DNA of 64,000 nt from Candidatus Neomarinimicrobiota bacterium (lineage in GTDB: Bacteria; Fidelibacterota; SORT01). A program made the position numbers and the translations under genes. The DNA lies in the NCBI GenBank assembly GCA_022573815.1, contig JACZTG010000007.1, positions 49,028 through 113,027 of the forward strand, read 5' to 3'. Under the pieces are notes generated by a model. It did no database searches and was not told the origin of the DNA. It was given only the letters and a program-made list of their open reading frames with translations. Shown here piece by piece: positions 54,814 through 63,435 of this stretch. Each line of letters begins with the position of its first letter. The stretch's first letter is position 1.

Positions 54814-55653
54814 ATGCCCGGTTACATTACTTCTCAGTGGAGCTGTTTTGTAATATCACTTATTCTCCCGTATCTCCTTCTTATAAATGAGGCAGGTGGA
54901 GCATTTGAAGAGCGTTTACTCTCCGCAAGGGCATCAGCTTTAGGAGGCTCGTATTCTGCCCTTCCATCTGACCAATTAGCCCTATTCGGAAACGTGGCTA
55001 ATCTCACGAAACAGAGCCAATTAAATTTCAGCGTGATCTATTCGCATCCCTTCGGTCTAAAGGAATTATCCCAATCAGGCTTGGCAATGGCAATACCTTC
55101 AAGATTCGGAGCTTTTGGATTGTCAGCTTCGAGATTCGGATTTTCTCTATACCGAGAAAATTTGTTATCAGTTGGATATGCAAAAAATCCTTTTAAAAAT
55201 ATATCTATCGGAATTTCTCTAAATCTAATGGAAGTAAGAATAAAAGGCTATGGAGTCGGAAGAAGTATGAGTATGAACTCAGGAATTTTGGCAGAGTTAA
55301 AAGATAATCTTATTCTTGGTCTTACCATTCGCAATCTAAATTCTCCAACTGTCAGCGCAGGTGAAGAATCGCTACCGCCGAGTATGCGGTTGGGATTGTT
55401 ATACCTTCCGGCAAGTAATTTTAAGGTGATTACAGAGTATCAAAAAGAGAGAGGCTTTAGTGATATACTTCGGGTTGGCGCCGAAATAGAACTGTTCCCA
55501 TCACAGTTTTTGAGGTTAGGTGTTTCGAACAATCCCTCGATTATTTCTATGGGGTTCGGGCTGACATCAAAAGGAATCACGATAGACTATTCAGCAGTCA
55601 CGCATCAATTCCTCGGCACCACACAAAACATTTCATTCGGTTTTACATTTTGA
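54814..55653 (+). CDS. PorV/UPF0164-like outer-membrane protein
   Basis: A 279-residue exported protein. After a signal peptide (LILPYLLLINEAGG) comes the family hallmark ARASALGGSYSALPSDQLALFGN, close to the GARA-x-GGA-ADD-N start of PorV/PorQ and FadL-like barrels. The rest is paired strands such as FGAFGLSASRFGFSLYRENL and ISIGISLNLMEVRIKGYG, and it ends with an aromatic residue (SFGFTF), the usual barrel terminus. PorV acts in the type IX system of Bacteroidetes, but no other T9SS gene is here, so only the fold is supported. Confidence 0.82.
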   Translation: MPGYITSQWSCFVISLILPYLLLINEAGGAFEERLLSARASALGGSYSALPSDQLALFGNVANLTKQSQLNFSVIYSHPFGLKELSQSGLAMAIPSRFGAFGLSASRFGFSLYRENLLSVGYAKNPFKNISIGISLNLMEVRIKGYGVGRSMSMNSGILAELKDNLILGLTIRNLNSPTVSAGEESLPPSMRLGLLYLPASNFKVITEYQKERGFSDILRVGAEIELFPSQFLRLGVSNNPSIISMGFGLTSKGITIDYSAVTHQFLGTTQNISFGFTF

Positions 55654-57551
55654 ACCGTTTCCAAATATTGGCTGTATTGATATTTTTAGTATTAAAAACG
55701 GGCTTGCTCTTTGGTCAGGATTTTGAATTTGAAAATTACATAAATTCTGATACTGAAATAGAAGGAGCGTCTGATCTCTATGATTACCTTGAAGAATTTA
55801 TCAGAGATACGATAAATTTAAATGAAGATTCATTGGAAAAATTGAGTGAGAATCCTCTTATAGACGCCTCCACACTGAAAAGAGTAAAGGCTTTTAGAAA
55901 TCAGGGAGAACTATTCAACGATGCACGAGACATAAGATCTTTACAATTGGAACGAGAACAAGAAGATTTATTGATTTCAATTTCGGGGTTCGGCTTTAAG
56001 AAACCTGAGCTTGAACGGGTTACTATAAGAAATCGGGTCATACGAAATTCATCCGATAACGGTTTGCAGGTATTTCCGTATAAGTATTATACAAGAGCGG
56101 CTACTCAACTAAAAAATGGATATTCAGCAGGCGTATTGATCGAGCGCGACCCTGGCGAAAAAGAATTAGTCGATTATTTTTCGTTTTACTTTGCCGGTAA
56201 AAACAGGAATAATGAATATAATAAAATTATCGGGGATTACTCATTAGAGATTGGTCAAGGATTATTGTTCTGGGGAAATGGAAGCTTTATAAAGGGCGGC
56301 AATCCAATTCTGACAATGAGAAAGCAGGCTAAGGGAATACTGCCCTACAAATCGGCTGTGGAGACAAGAAATTTAAGAGGAGTTGCAGGAAGTCGGCAAT
56401 ACGGTAAAATAAAAACGTTGGCATTTGCTTCGTTACTGAATCGGGATGCCGCGCTATCAGATTCGGGAGATGTATTGAACTTTAGAGAGAGTGGCTTGCA
56501 TAGAACTGAAAGTGAAATTGCGGGAAAAAACAGTGTTCGGGAAATGATAATAGGTTTTAGGAGTGAATGGAATACGAAAAAATATAAAATCGGTGCTAAT
56601 TTCGCGATTGTTGATTACGACACTGAAATAAATCCGTTAAAAACGCCTGATAAAATAAACGACTTTGCCGGAAGCGAATATAAATCATTGAGCGTTGACT
56701 ATAATATCAAGCACAGCTATTTCAGCCTATTTGGTGAGGTAGCCGGCAGCAATGGAGGAAAGACAGCTCAAGTCCATGGAGCGATGGCTGTATATGAGAA
56801 AGCGCAAATAGGAATTCTTTACCGGGATTATGAAGATGGGTTCAGAGGAGTGAGAGGAAATCCTTTCGGCGCGGGTGATAACGAAAAAGGGATTTATGCA
56901 GGAATAAAACTGAAACTGAATAAGATAACAACGTTTTCCGGATTCCGAGATTTGTACAAAAGACCATGGGTTACGGCAACCATCGGAACGCCGAGCCGAA
57001 GGGAAGATTATAGGTTGGAGCTTAACCGTCAAATAAACAGAAGTAATTCAATTTCTTTAAGAGCCTGGGGGGCAAATAGGGAAGAGAATCAATTTCAAAC
57101 GGATGAATTTGGAATCGAAAGAAAGATTGTGCAAAATAGGAAAAGACAAAATTTTAGGCTGAAGTTGAAACACCGGTTTTCATCAAATAGGACTTTAAAC
57201 TGGCAAATTGAACGGATAAGTGTTGAACAGGGAAACTCAACTGAATATGGTTATCTTTTATCTTCATCCATCGGTATGAGTCTGTCAAACAGAATAATGC
57301 TCAGACTCGCAGTAACATTACATAACACGGATTCTTTTGCTTCAAGAATATATATTTACGAACATGACTTTCCGGGTGTACTGAGAAATATCGCAGTTTA
57401 CAATAAAGGATACAGATTTATGGTTCTTGCAAGCAAAGATATTTCAACTTATTTTTCAGCGTCCGTAAAATTGGAGCGTTACAGCAGGAGCGCGCAAAAC
57501 GAGAGCACGGAAGAAACAAGGATAGGATTTCAAATTGATTTATCTATTTAA
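55650..57551 (+). CDS. Outer-membrane protein with N-terminal helix-hairpin-helix segment
   Basis: The 633 residues begin with a signal peptide (LAVLIFLVLKTGLLFGQ). A ComEA-like HhH segment lies near residues 53-97 (INLNEDSLEKLSENPLIDAS, then VKAFRNQGELFNDARDI). A large barrel-like domain follows (ISLRAWGANREENQFQTDEF, LNWQIERISVEQGNSTEYGY). The TTG start overlaps the previous stop (TTGA), so it is translationally coupled to the PorV-like gene. HhH-plus-barrel proteins occur in Chlorobi and related phyla; a DNA-uptake role has been suggested by the HhH part only. I would call the function unknown. Confidence 0.8.
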   Translation: MNRFQILAVLIFLVLKTGLLFGQDFEFENYINSDTEIEGASDLYDYLEEFIRDTINLNEDSLEKLSENPLIDASTLKRVKAFRNQGELFNDARDIRSLQLEREQEDLLISISGFGFKKPELERVTIRNRVIRNSSDNGLQVFPYKYYTRAATQLKNGYSAGVLIERDPGEKELVDYFSFYFAGKNRNNEYNKIIGDYSLEIGQGLLFWGNGSFIKGGNPILTMRKQAKGILPYKSAVETRNLRGVAGSRQYGKIKTLAFASLLNRDAALSDSGDVLNFRESGLHRTESEIAGKNSVREMIIGFRSEWNTKKYKIGANFAIVDYDTEINPLKTPDKINDFAGSEYKSLSVDYNIKHSYFSLFGEVAGSNGGKTAQVHGAMAVYEKAQIGILYRDYEDGFRGVRGNPFGAGDNEKGIYAGIKLKLNKITTFSGFRDLYKRPWVTATIGTPSRREDYRLELNRQINRSNSISLRAWGANREENQFQTDEFGIERKIVQNRKRQNFRLKLKHRFSSNRTLNWQIERISVEQGNSTEYGYLLSSSIGMSLSNRIMLRLAVTLHNTDSFASRIYIYEHDFPGVLRNIAVYNKGYRFMVLASKDISTYFSASVKLERYSRSAQNESTEETRIGFQIDLSI

Positions 57552-59085
57552 AAAAGTATCACTCGCCATCCTTTTGGCTTTTATCTTTATTGGCGAATCG
57601 AACGGCTCGGAAATCAAAGTTGTGTATTCAAATGATCCGGGAAGAATCGAAATCTTGAAAACAATCGAGAAGGATAATATTTCGTTTGTGAGCGGGATTG
57701 ACATTGCTCGACTGCTTGAAGCACGCACATTTTATTCGGCAGAAAAGAAAAAAATGGACATCAAGTTTAAGCAGTGGCGAATGAAACTGTCTGCTTACAG
57801 TTCGTTTGTGTTATTGGAAGATTTGAGTGAGGACCATAATGGAGATGATATTCTTCACTTTCCCGTACCTTCATTATCTTCAGAGAATGATATTCTTATT
57901 CCGGTAATACCTCTTATGGATATTCTTAGCAAAATAATGAATGAAAAGATTAGCTACAGCAAAGAGTCGAATATACTCGAAATAAAGACTGCACTGGAAA
58001 ACATAACAGGGGTTCAGCTGCTGGAAAAAGCGAACGGTACGCTGATAAAGATTTCCACTACACGTGAATTTCCGCTGGATTCTTATCGAGCCTGGGTAAA
58101 TAAGGAATTAGGCTGGCTGTATCTGACGATTGTTAATGGAGTAAGTGATTCATTGGCAATCAGCAAAACGATACTTCGCGGAGCGGTGATAAAAGTGGTG
58201 CCGGTTCAAATGGAGGAATCTACTCAGCTATCATTCAAATTGAAAGGTGAAGTGGAGAACCCTGAAATATATCAAACTACCGATCCGCATCAGATAGTAA
58301 TATCATTAAGAACACCGATGATAATTAGCAGGAAACAAGTAGAAGAAAACCTGCATAAAGATAGTGAGAGATGGCTTATTGATACGATAGTTCTCGATGC
58401 GGGGCACGGAGGAAAAGATCCCGGCTCTATCGGACCTACAGGCTTAAAAGAAAAGGACGCTGCCCTTAGTATTGTAAAAAAAATTGGGAAATTGATTCAG
58501 AAAAAATTAGGTGTAAAAGTTGTGTATACACGTTATGAAGATGTGTTCGTTTCATTGGAAGAAAGAGGGAAAATAGCAAACAGGAACGAGGGGAAATTAT
58601 TTATCAGCGTGCATCTGAACGATTTTCCTAAGAACAGGAAGGTTAGAGGATTTGAAGTATACTTTCTCCGACCCGGAAAAACTGAAAGCGCGATCCTGGT
58701 TGCTGAACGTGAAAACTCAGTAATCCGGTTTGAAGAAAAGGAAAACGCGGAGAGGTATAGTAAGTTCGCGAATGAAAAACTAATTTTAGCGTCCCTTGCG
58801 CAAGCGTCTTTTATGAGAGAATCGGAGGACTTAACGGCGATGATAGAAAAAGAATTAAGAAAGAAAATTTCATCGCCGAGCAGAGGAGTAAAGCAAGCGG
58901 GATTTTATGTTTTAGTGGGAGCTTCTATGCCTCATGCTTATGTAGAAGCGGGGTTTCTTTCCAACCGAAAAGAGGAAAAGAATTTAAAATCCTCGAAATA
59001 TCAGCAGAAAATCGCCGAAGCGATTTACGAGAGCGTCCGAAAGTTCAAAAGAAAATATGAACAACTGATAATATCATCAAATTGA
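57535..59085 (+). CDS. amiC: N-acetylmuramoyl-L-alanine amidase with AMIN-like domain
   Basis: Cleaves the amide between MurNAc and the stem peptide to separate daughter cells. The 516 residues have a signal peptide (LAILLAFIFIGESNGSE), a copper-amine-oxidase-like/AMIN targeting part (VPVIPLMDILSKIMNE, then VRTPM-like strands near 200-260), and the Amidase_3 domain. The latter has zinc His in IVLDAGHGGKDPGSIG near 284-299, Glu in KEKDAALSIVKKIG, the second His in FISVHLNDFP, and the closing AYVEAGFLSNRKEEKNL with the catalytic Glu. It overlaps the HhH protein gene by 17 bases. A start at TTG 57535 fits the signal peptide. Confidence 0.93.
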   Translation: MIYLFKKVSLAILLAFIFIGESNGSEIKVVYSNDPGRIEILKTIEKDNISFVSGIDIARLLEARTFYSAEKKKMDIKFKQWRMKLSAYSSFVLLEDLSEDHNGDDILHFPVPSLSSENDILIPVIPLMDILSKIMNEKISYSKESNILEIKTALENITGVQLLEKANGTLIKISTTREFPLDSYRAWVNKELGWLYLTIVNGVSDSLAISKTILRGAVIKVVPVQMEESTQLSFKLKGEVENPEIYQTTDPHQIVISLRTPMIISRKQVEENLHKDSERWLIDTIVLDAGHGGKDPGSIGPTGLKEKDAALSIVKKIGKLIQKKLGVKVVYTRYEDVFVSLEERGKIANRNEGKLFISVHLNDFPKNRKVRGFEVYFLRPGKTESAILVAERENSVIRFEEKENAERYSKFANEKLILASLAQASFMRESEDLTAMIEKELRKKISSPSRGVKQAGFYVLVGASMPHAYVEAGFLSNRKEEKNLKSSKYQQKIAEAIYESVRKFKRKYEQLIISSN

Positions 59086-59093
59086 AGGTTTAA

Positions 59094-59921
59094 TTGAACG
59101 ATAAACCTATAGGGATATTTGATTCGGGAATTGGGGGATTGACTGTAGTTCGAGAAGTATCACGGCAGCTTCCGCAGGAAAATATACTATATTTCGGCGA
59201 TACCGCAAGAGTGCCCTATGGCTCAAAAAGCCCCAAGGTAGTACAATTATTTGCCCGGCAGGACGCTTCTTTTCTTTACGATAAAGGTGTGAAATCCATA
59301 ATTATCGCTTGTAATACTGCCTCGGCAGAGGCTTTCGATATACTCCAGGACGATTTTGATATTCCTGTCATTGGAGTTATCAATCCCGGAGCGCGGGCGG
59401 CGTCTGAAAGCACAAAAAATGGAAAAATAGGTGTGATAGGCACACATGGTACAATCTCATCAGGCGCATATAAAAAGGCGATTCAGGATATTGATAAATC
59501 TATTGAGGTAACAGCAGCAGCCTGTCCGCTATTCGTGCCGCTCGTGGAGGAAGGTTGGGAATCTAAATCTACCACAAGGGATATCGCACGGGAATATTTA
59601 TCTCCGCTGATAGAAGGGGGCATAGATACTCTAATTCTCGGTTGCACACATTATCCTATTTTGAAACCGGTACTCCAAGAAATAGTGGGCGATAAAATTA
59701 TATTAGTTGATTCAGCTGAAGCAACAGCCGGCGAGCTAAAGCAGATACTTGATGAACAGGGATTGGGGAATTCCTCTCAAGAGAATACCGATAAACATAG
59801 TTTTTATGTATCCGACTTTCCATTTAAATTCAAAGAGATGGCGGAGCGGTTTCTGGGAAAAGAGTTGGCCGAAGTTGAACTTGTTCCTCTCGAAGTTATA
59901 GAGTCGCACGCAACCAACTAA
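59094..59921 (+). CDS. murI: Glutamate racemase
   Basis: Makes D-glutamate for peptidoglycan. The 275 residues start with GIFDSGIGGLTVVREVSRQL (quoted in part), and the two catalytic cysteines are in IACNTASAEAF near residues 71-81 and LGCTHYPILKP near 182-192. YFGDTARVPYG marks the substrate loop. The start is TTG at 59094, eight bases after the amidase. Placed between an amidase and FolC, it fits a cell-wall cluster. Confidence 0.97.
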   Translation: MNDKPIGIFDSGIGGLTVVREVSRQLPQENILYFGDTARVPYGSKSPKVVQLFARQDASFLYDKGVKSIIIACNTASAEAFDILQDDFDIPVIGVINPGARAASESTKNGKIGVIGTHGTISSGAYKKAIQDIDKSIEVTAAACPLFVPLVEEGWESKSTTRDIAREYLSPLIEGGIDTLILGCTHYPILKPVLQEIVGDKIILVDSAEATAGELKQILDEQGLGNSSQENTDKHSFYVSDFPFKFKEMAERFLGKELAEVELVPLEVIESHATN

Positions 59922-59933
59922 AAAAATCGAACT

Positions 59934-61250
59934 ATGCGTACCTCAGAATACGATAGGACACTTCATTATCTGTTCGGACTAAGAACCTTTGGAATTCATC
60001 TTGGGCTTGAAATCTCCCGATCGTTAGCAGAAAAAGTTGGTAATCCACAAAATCAGTACCCCGCTGTCCACATTGCAGGTACAAATGGAAAAGGCTCAAC
60101 CTGCTCTCTTATAGAATCAGTCTTGCGCGAGAAGGGTCTAAAAACAGGTTTATATACTTCTCCACATCTCATTGACTTCAACGAACGGATAAAAGTTAAC
60201 GGCGTGCCTATCAGCGATGAAGCGATAATTGAGTATGCGGAAACATTAAAAGAAAGCGTTGAGAAGAGTGGAGCGTCATTTTTTGAAGTCACAACTGTCA
60301 TCGCGTTAAAATATTTCGCGGATATGGAAGTTGATATCGCTGTTGTGGAAACTGGATTGGGAGCGCGGTTAGATACAACCATGCTCGTAAATCCGGTGAT
60401 AACCATTATCAGTTCCATAAGTATTGATCATGCGAAGTATCTGGGCGATACAATAAAGAAAATCGCTAAAGAGAAATCGTTTGTTATGAGAAAAGGTGTC
60501 AAGTGTGTTGTTTCAAAAAATTCAGAAGAAGTATTAGAAGTCATCAAACAGCATGCCGAAGAATCAGACGTTGAAATTTTAATGGCTTCAGGAGTTTGCA
60601 CTGTTTCAAAGGTAATCTTTAGAGACGATGGGCTCACCTTTGACGCAGAAATCGAGAATATCCCGATGAAAGATATTTCTGTTCCGTTAATGGGAGAGCA
60701 CCAGATCGAAAACATCCAATCCGCTCTTGCGGCGCTACGCAATATGCCGGGTTTGTCATTAGCTGAGGAAGAAATACGGAACGGTTTTAACAATGTATCT
60801 GTTCGGGGTAGAATGGAAATAGTTTCTAAAGATCCGCTTGCGATTTACGATGTCGCTCACAATCCGAATGCCGTAAAAAATTTATTTAAAGCATTGAATA
60901 AACATTATCCGACAAAACGAATCGTAACGCTACTGGCGCTGCTAAGCGAAAAAGACCATAAAAAAATAATAAAGGAGCTCTCAGGTAAATGCACAAAACT
61001 CATCTGCTCTGAAATTCCCGGTCATGACTCTGTTTCTGCATCAAACCTTTCTGATGAAGGTAATAAGTGCGCAATTGATTCGGTTAAAATTCTTGAATTT
61101 GATGATGCATTACAAAGCGCATTGAACGCAGTGGATAAAGACTCTCTACTGATAATATTCGGTTCACATTACTTTGCAGAAAATATCTATACTAAATTCA
61201 GTTCATTTCTTCAGAAGAGAGACAGACCTGAGATAAAAGCGTTGACATGA
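59934..61250 (+). CDS. folC: Folylpolyglutamate / dihydrofolate synthase
   Basis: Adds glutamate to folates, and in many bacteria also makes dihydrofolate from dihydropteroate. The 438-residue Mur-ligase-type enzyme has the P-loop HIAGTNGKGSTCSLIESVL near residues 46-64, TSPHLIDFNERIKVNG, the metal-binding VVETGLGARLDTT, and SIDHAKYLGDTIKKIAKEK. The C-terminal domain has YDVAHNPNAV. FolC is bifunctional in many species; the DHFS motif is compatible with both activities. It is the last gene before the tRNA-Lys and the boundary of the repeat-bounded segment. Confidence 0.96.
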   Translation: MRTSEYDRTLHYLFGLRTFGIHLGLEISRSLAEKVGNPQNQYPAVHIAGTNGKGSTCSLIESVLREKGLKTGLYTSPHLIDFNERIKVNGVPISDEAIIEYAETLKESVEKSGASFFEVTTVIALKYFADMEVDIAVVETGLGARLDTTMLVNPVITIISSISIDHAKYLGDTIKKIAKEKSFVMRKGVKCVVSKNSEEVLEVIKQHAEESDVEILMASGVCTVSKVIFRDDGLTFDAEIENIPMKDISVPLMGEHQIENIQSALAALRNMPGLSLAEEEIRNGFNNVSVRGRMEIVSKDPLAIYDVAHNPNAVKNLFKALNKHYPTKRIVTLLALLSEKDHKKIIKELSGKCTKLICSEIPGHDSVSASNLSDEGNKCAIDSVKILEFDDALQSALNAVDKDSLLIIFGSHYFAENIYTKFSSFLQKRDRPEIKALT

Positions 61251-61283
61251 TGAATCTAACTATTTAATTTTCGTCGCTGTAAT

Positions 61284-61359
61284 GCTCCTGTAGCTCAATT
61301 GGCAGAGCACCGGACTCTTAATCCGTAGGTTGAAGGTTCGATTCCTTCCGGGAGCACCA
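61284..61359 (+). tRNA. tRNA-Lys (anticodon CTT), CCA encoded
   Basis: Full cloverleaf: acceptor GCTCCTG pairs with CGGGAGC, D stem GCTC/GAGC, anticodon stem CCGGA/TCCGT (one mismatch at its outer pair) with loop CTCTTAA, and T arm GAAGG/CCTTC with loop TTCGATT. The anticodon CTT at 61317-61319 reads AAG. The CCA end is encoded at 61357-61359. Its 3' part is repeated at 63336-63381, so this gene is the likely integration site of a small element. Confidence 0.95.
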
Positions 61360-61767
61360 ATAAAAGCCCTTGTAATGCTTATATAGTAGCCGTTACAGCG
61401 GTTTTTATGTATCATTGCTAAATTCCAGAAAAACAGCATAAAACGCTCAAATTGGCACAAAGTGAGTAATATTTGGACACCAAAATTGGCTGTTTTCGAG
61501 TTAGAAGTGGATCATTTTGTAACTAATCTCACTCTTCTAAATCAACTTAGTTAAAAGCTTTTATTAGCTTCCATTTTAATCCAAAAACTCCGCTTTTTAA
61601 GACAACTTTTCAGCTTTAACGGATTCAGATGTTAATGATACGGTTCGTTACTGGCTCGACAAAAATTTTAGAGTTTGAGCTTCATCTGAAGTCGAGTGAT
61701 TTTGTTATTTTTCGCAAATACCAAAGTTAACTAACCTGCACAGGCACAATGCCAGAAAACGGATTAT
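61360..61767. other. Gene-free stretch downstream of tRNA-Lys
   Basis: About 400 AT-rich bases with no credible ORF on either strand. Short phrases recur (AAATTGGCACAAAG and CAAAATTGGCTG near 61450-61490), as might arm-type recombinase sites, but they are too short to claim. The reverse-strand frame over the tRNA is an artefact. Confidence 0.4.
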
Positions 61768-62868
61768 CTAAGCATGCGCGATTCGTCCACCCATGCGGGC
61801 ATGTTTAAACGCCCACATCAGTGCTCTTGTCCCGAGCTGATAAACATGACTCACATTATATTGGCAGGTTGAAAGACAATGCGGAGTGCATTCTTTCTTC
61901 TGCTCTTTTAACTCATCGTGGTCAAGTCTGAAGCCCTCGGAAATGTTTCCCCAATCCTTATTTGCATTTGATAGGGGAAAGCAGGGTGAAAGCGTGCCAT
62001 CAGCTTTTATAAAGACAGAGTTATGACCGGCTCGGCATTTCCAATCAACAGCCTGGCCGCGCATAAATTTCTTCATATCCTCAAGATGTTCTATGACATT
62101 CACCATTGGATAACCCATCCTGCACCTTTCAATGACCCAATCTAATACCTGGTCAACTGATTCCCAGTGTTCCTCACGAATGTAGGTATCAGTATCCTTA
62201 TGCTTGTAATGAGGCTGTTCCATATAGGGCGCCTCGTTGATATGATAATCTGTCGCTATACCATATTCATGAGCGATCTCTGTTAGTTCTTTGACGTCAG
62301 CCAGGTTCTTACTGGTGATATTGATGTTCAGGACTATAATGTATCCATATTTTTCTTGTTGCTTGACGAGATACTCAAATTGCGGTTCTATATGCTCGAG
62401 AGCTTTTGGAAGTCCCTCAATTTCCTTCACGCAGTCAATTGCAAGATTTATTGCTGCGATTCCGGTTTTGCCGATTTTATCGATGAATTCCTCCGTCAGG
62501 AGTCTGCCGTTGGTAGGCAAATATACGAATAATCCTTGATTTGTAGCATACTCAACTAATTCGAGTATAAAACTCCGACGAATGAGAGGCTCGCCACCCA
62601 TAAGAGCCAGCACACGGCAGCCGGTTGACTTGAGCCAGTCCACAGATTTTTTAGCGGTTTCTATCGACATTCCTTTTTTAGTGTTATCATAAGCCCAGCA
62701 GTAATGGCAGTCAATGTTACACTTCCACTCGGTATATAAATAACCAAGCACCGGTCTGAATTTAGACGCGTAAATTCTTGACTGCGCATACGGAACTACC
62801 CATCTGCGGACTGCCCGGCTTCCATTTTTGATTCTATACTTAAGCGTTTGAATTCCAATTCCATTCAT
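61768..62868 (-). CDS. Radical SAM protein with SPASM-like C-terminal cluster
   Basis: A 366-residue Fe-S enzyme. The radical SAM cysteines are in WKCNIDCHYCWAYDN near residues 48-62 (C-x3-C-x2-C), and the SAM-binding GGEPLIRRSF lies near 91-100. The end carries a second cysteine set: CRAGHNSVFI, LSPCFPLSN, and CTPHCLSTCQYNVSH near 330-344, as in SPASM domains of peptide- or protein-modifying enzymes. The substrate is not known. Its ATG is one base past the stop of the 53-codon ORF, so the two are coupled. It lies in the repeat-bounded segment beside the tRNA-Lys. Confidence 0.9.
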   Translation of the reverse strand: MNGIGIQTLKYRIKNGSRAVRRWVVPYAQSRIYASKFRPVLGYLYTEWKCNIDCHYCWAYDNTKKGMSIETAKKSVDWLKSTGCRVLALMGGEPLIRRSFILELVEYATNQGLFVYLPTNGRLLTEEFIDKIGKTGIAAINLAIDCVKEIEGLPKALEHIEPQFEYLVKQQEKYGYIIVLNINITSKNLADVKELTEIAHEYGIATDYHINEAPYMEQPHYKHKDTDTYIREEHWESVDQVLDWVIERCRMGYPMVNVIEHLEDMKKFMRGQAVDWKCRAGHNSVFIKADGTLSPCFPLSNANKDWGNISEGFRLDHDELKEQKKECTPHCLSTCQYNVSHVYQLGTRALMWAFKHARMGGRIAHA

Positions 62869-62869
62869 C

Positions 62870-63031
62870 TTATTCCACCTCTATGGTTAATGTGTGAACT
62901 GATCCGATATTTTCTTGATAAAATACTTGAATCCGTTCAGGATGTGATTTATTAAAACAAGAAGATTCTGAGATCTGGCGAGAGGTTTCTTCAATCATTT
63001 TTGCCTTCCAGTGATGATATCCGTTTTCCAT
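62870..63031 (-). CDS. Small ORF coupled to the radical SAM gene (53 residues)
   Basis: ATG at 63031 is preceded by AGGAG and GGGAGGGG. The peptide begins MENGYHHWKAKMIEETSRQI, then has SESSCFNKSHPERIQVFY and ends HTLTIEVE. It is charged and soluble with one cysteine. Position directly in front of a SPASM radical SAM enzyme makes a substrate or partner role possible, but no repeated core, double-glycine leader end or typical RiPP motif is seen. It may also be a small domain protein; no family is recognised. Confidence 0.55.
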   Translation of the reverse strand: MENGYHHWKAKMIEETSRQISESSCFNKSHPERIQVFYQENIGSVHTLTIEVE

Positions 63032-63335
63032 TCCCCTCCCGGCTCCTGTTAAGTAAGATGAAAGTAAACAGGATAAAAAAATGTAGCCATCAATACAATT
63101 CAAATTATAAAGAGAGTATGATAACTTTGACCTCTATAGATATTTCAAATACCAAAATTTTTCTCCAAGAGCTTCAAATCGAGTTTATCCCCATTACCGA
63201 TATGAGGTCCGTATATACTATACAACACCTCTATTTTAATAATGTAAAAAAATCGGGACAAACAAACCGTAGAAAAATATGGTCACCGTGGGGTCACCAG
63301 TCTTCTATAGCGGTTGGTATTAAAGAGATGGCATA

Positions 63336-63381
63336 GGACTCTTAATCCGTTGGTTGAAGGTTCGATTCCTTCCGGGAGCAC
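63336..63381 (+). repeat. 3' tRNA-Lys fragment (att-like direct repeat)
   Basis: Identical to tRNA-Lys 61312-61357 at 45 of 46 positions, from the anticodon arm to GGGAGCAC, but without the acceptor 5' side and with CCA lost (CACATT instead of CACCA). The 28 bases before it show only weak likeness to a tRNA 5' half. It is not a functional tRNA. Confidence 0.9.
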
Positions 63382-63435
63382 ATTAACTCTGATATTTCTT
63401 TGTAATGTAATTTTAATTAAGATTACATTAAGCCA

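Larger units (their letters stand above)
61312..63381. mobile_element. Candidate small integrated element at tRNA-Lys
   Basis: The interval is framed by two near-identical 46-base copies of the tRNA-Lys 3' part (61312-61357 and 63336-63381, one mismatch). Between them lie about 400 bases without genes, the radical SAM gene, a coupled 53-codon ORF and 300 bases with nothing clear. This is the classic att geometry of tyrosine-recombinase elements. No integrase gene is visible, so it would be a remnant, a satellite moved in trans, or a tRNA duplication. The intact tRNA lies at one end and the fragment at the other, as expected after site-specific integration. Confidence 0.5.

Noticed and set aside
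54814..55653. A complete type IX secretion system
   Set aside because: Only a PorV-like barrel is seen; no PorU, PorT, Sov or gliding genes nearby and no C-terminal sorting domains noticed.
61260..61460. Reverse-strand ORF of 66 codons over the tRNA-Lys
   Set aside because: Its translation contains the well-known artefact produced by reading a tRNA gene backwards.
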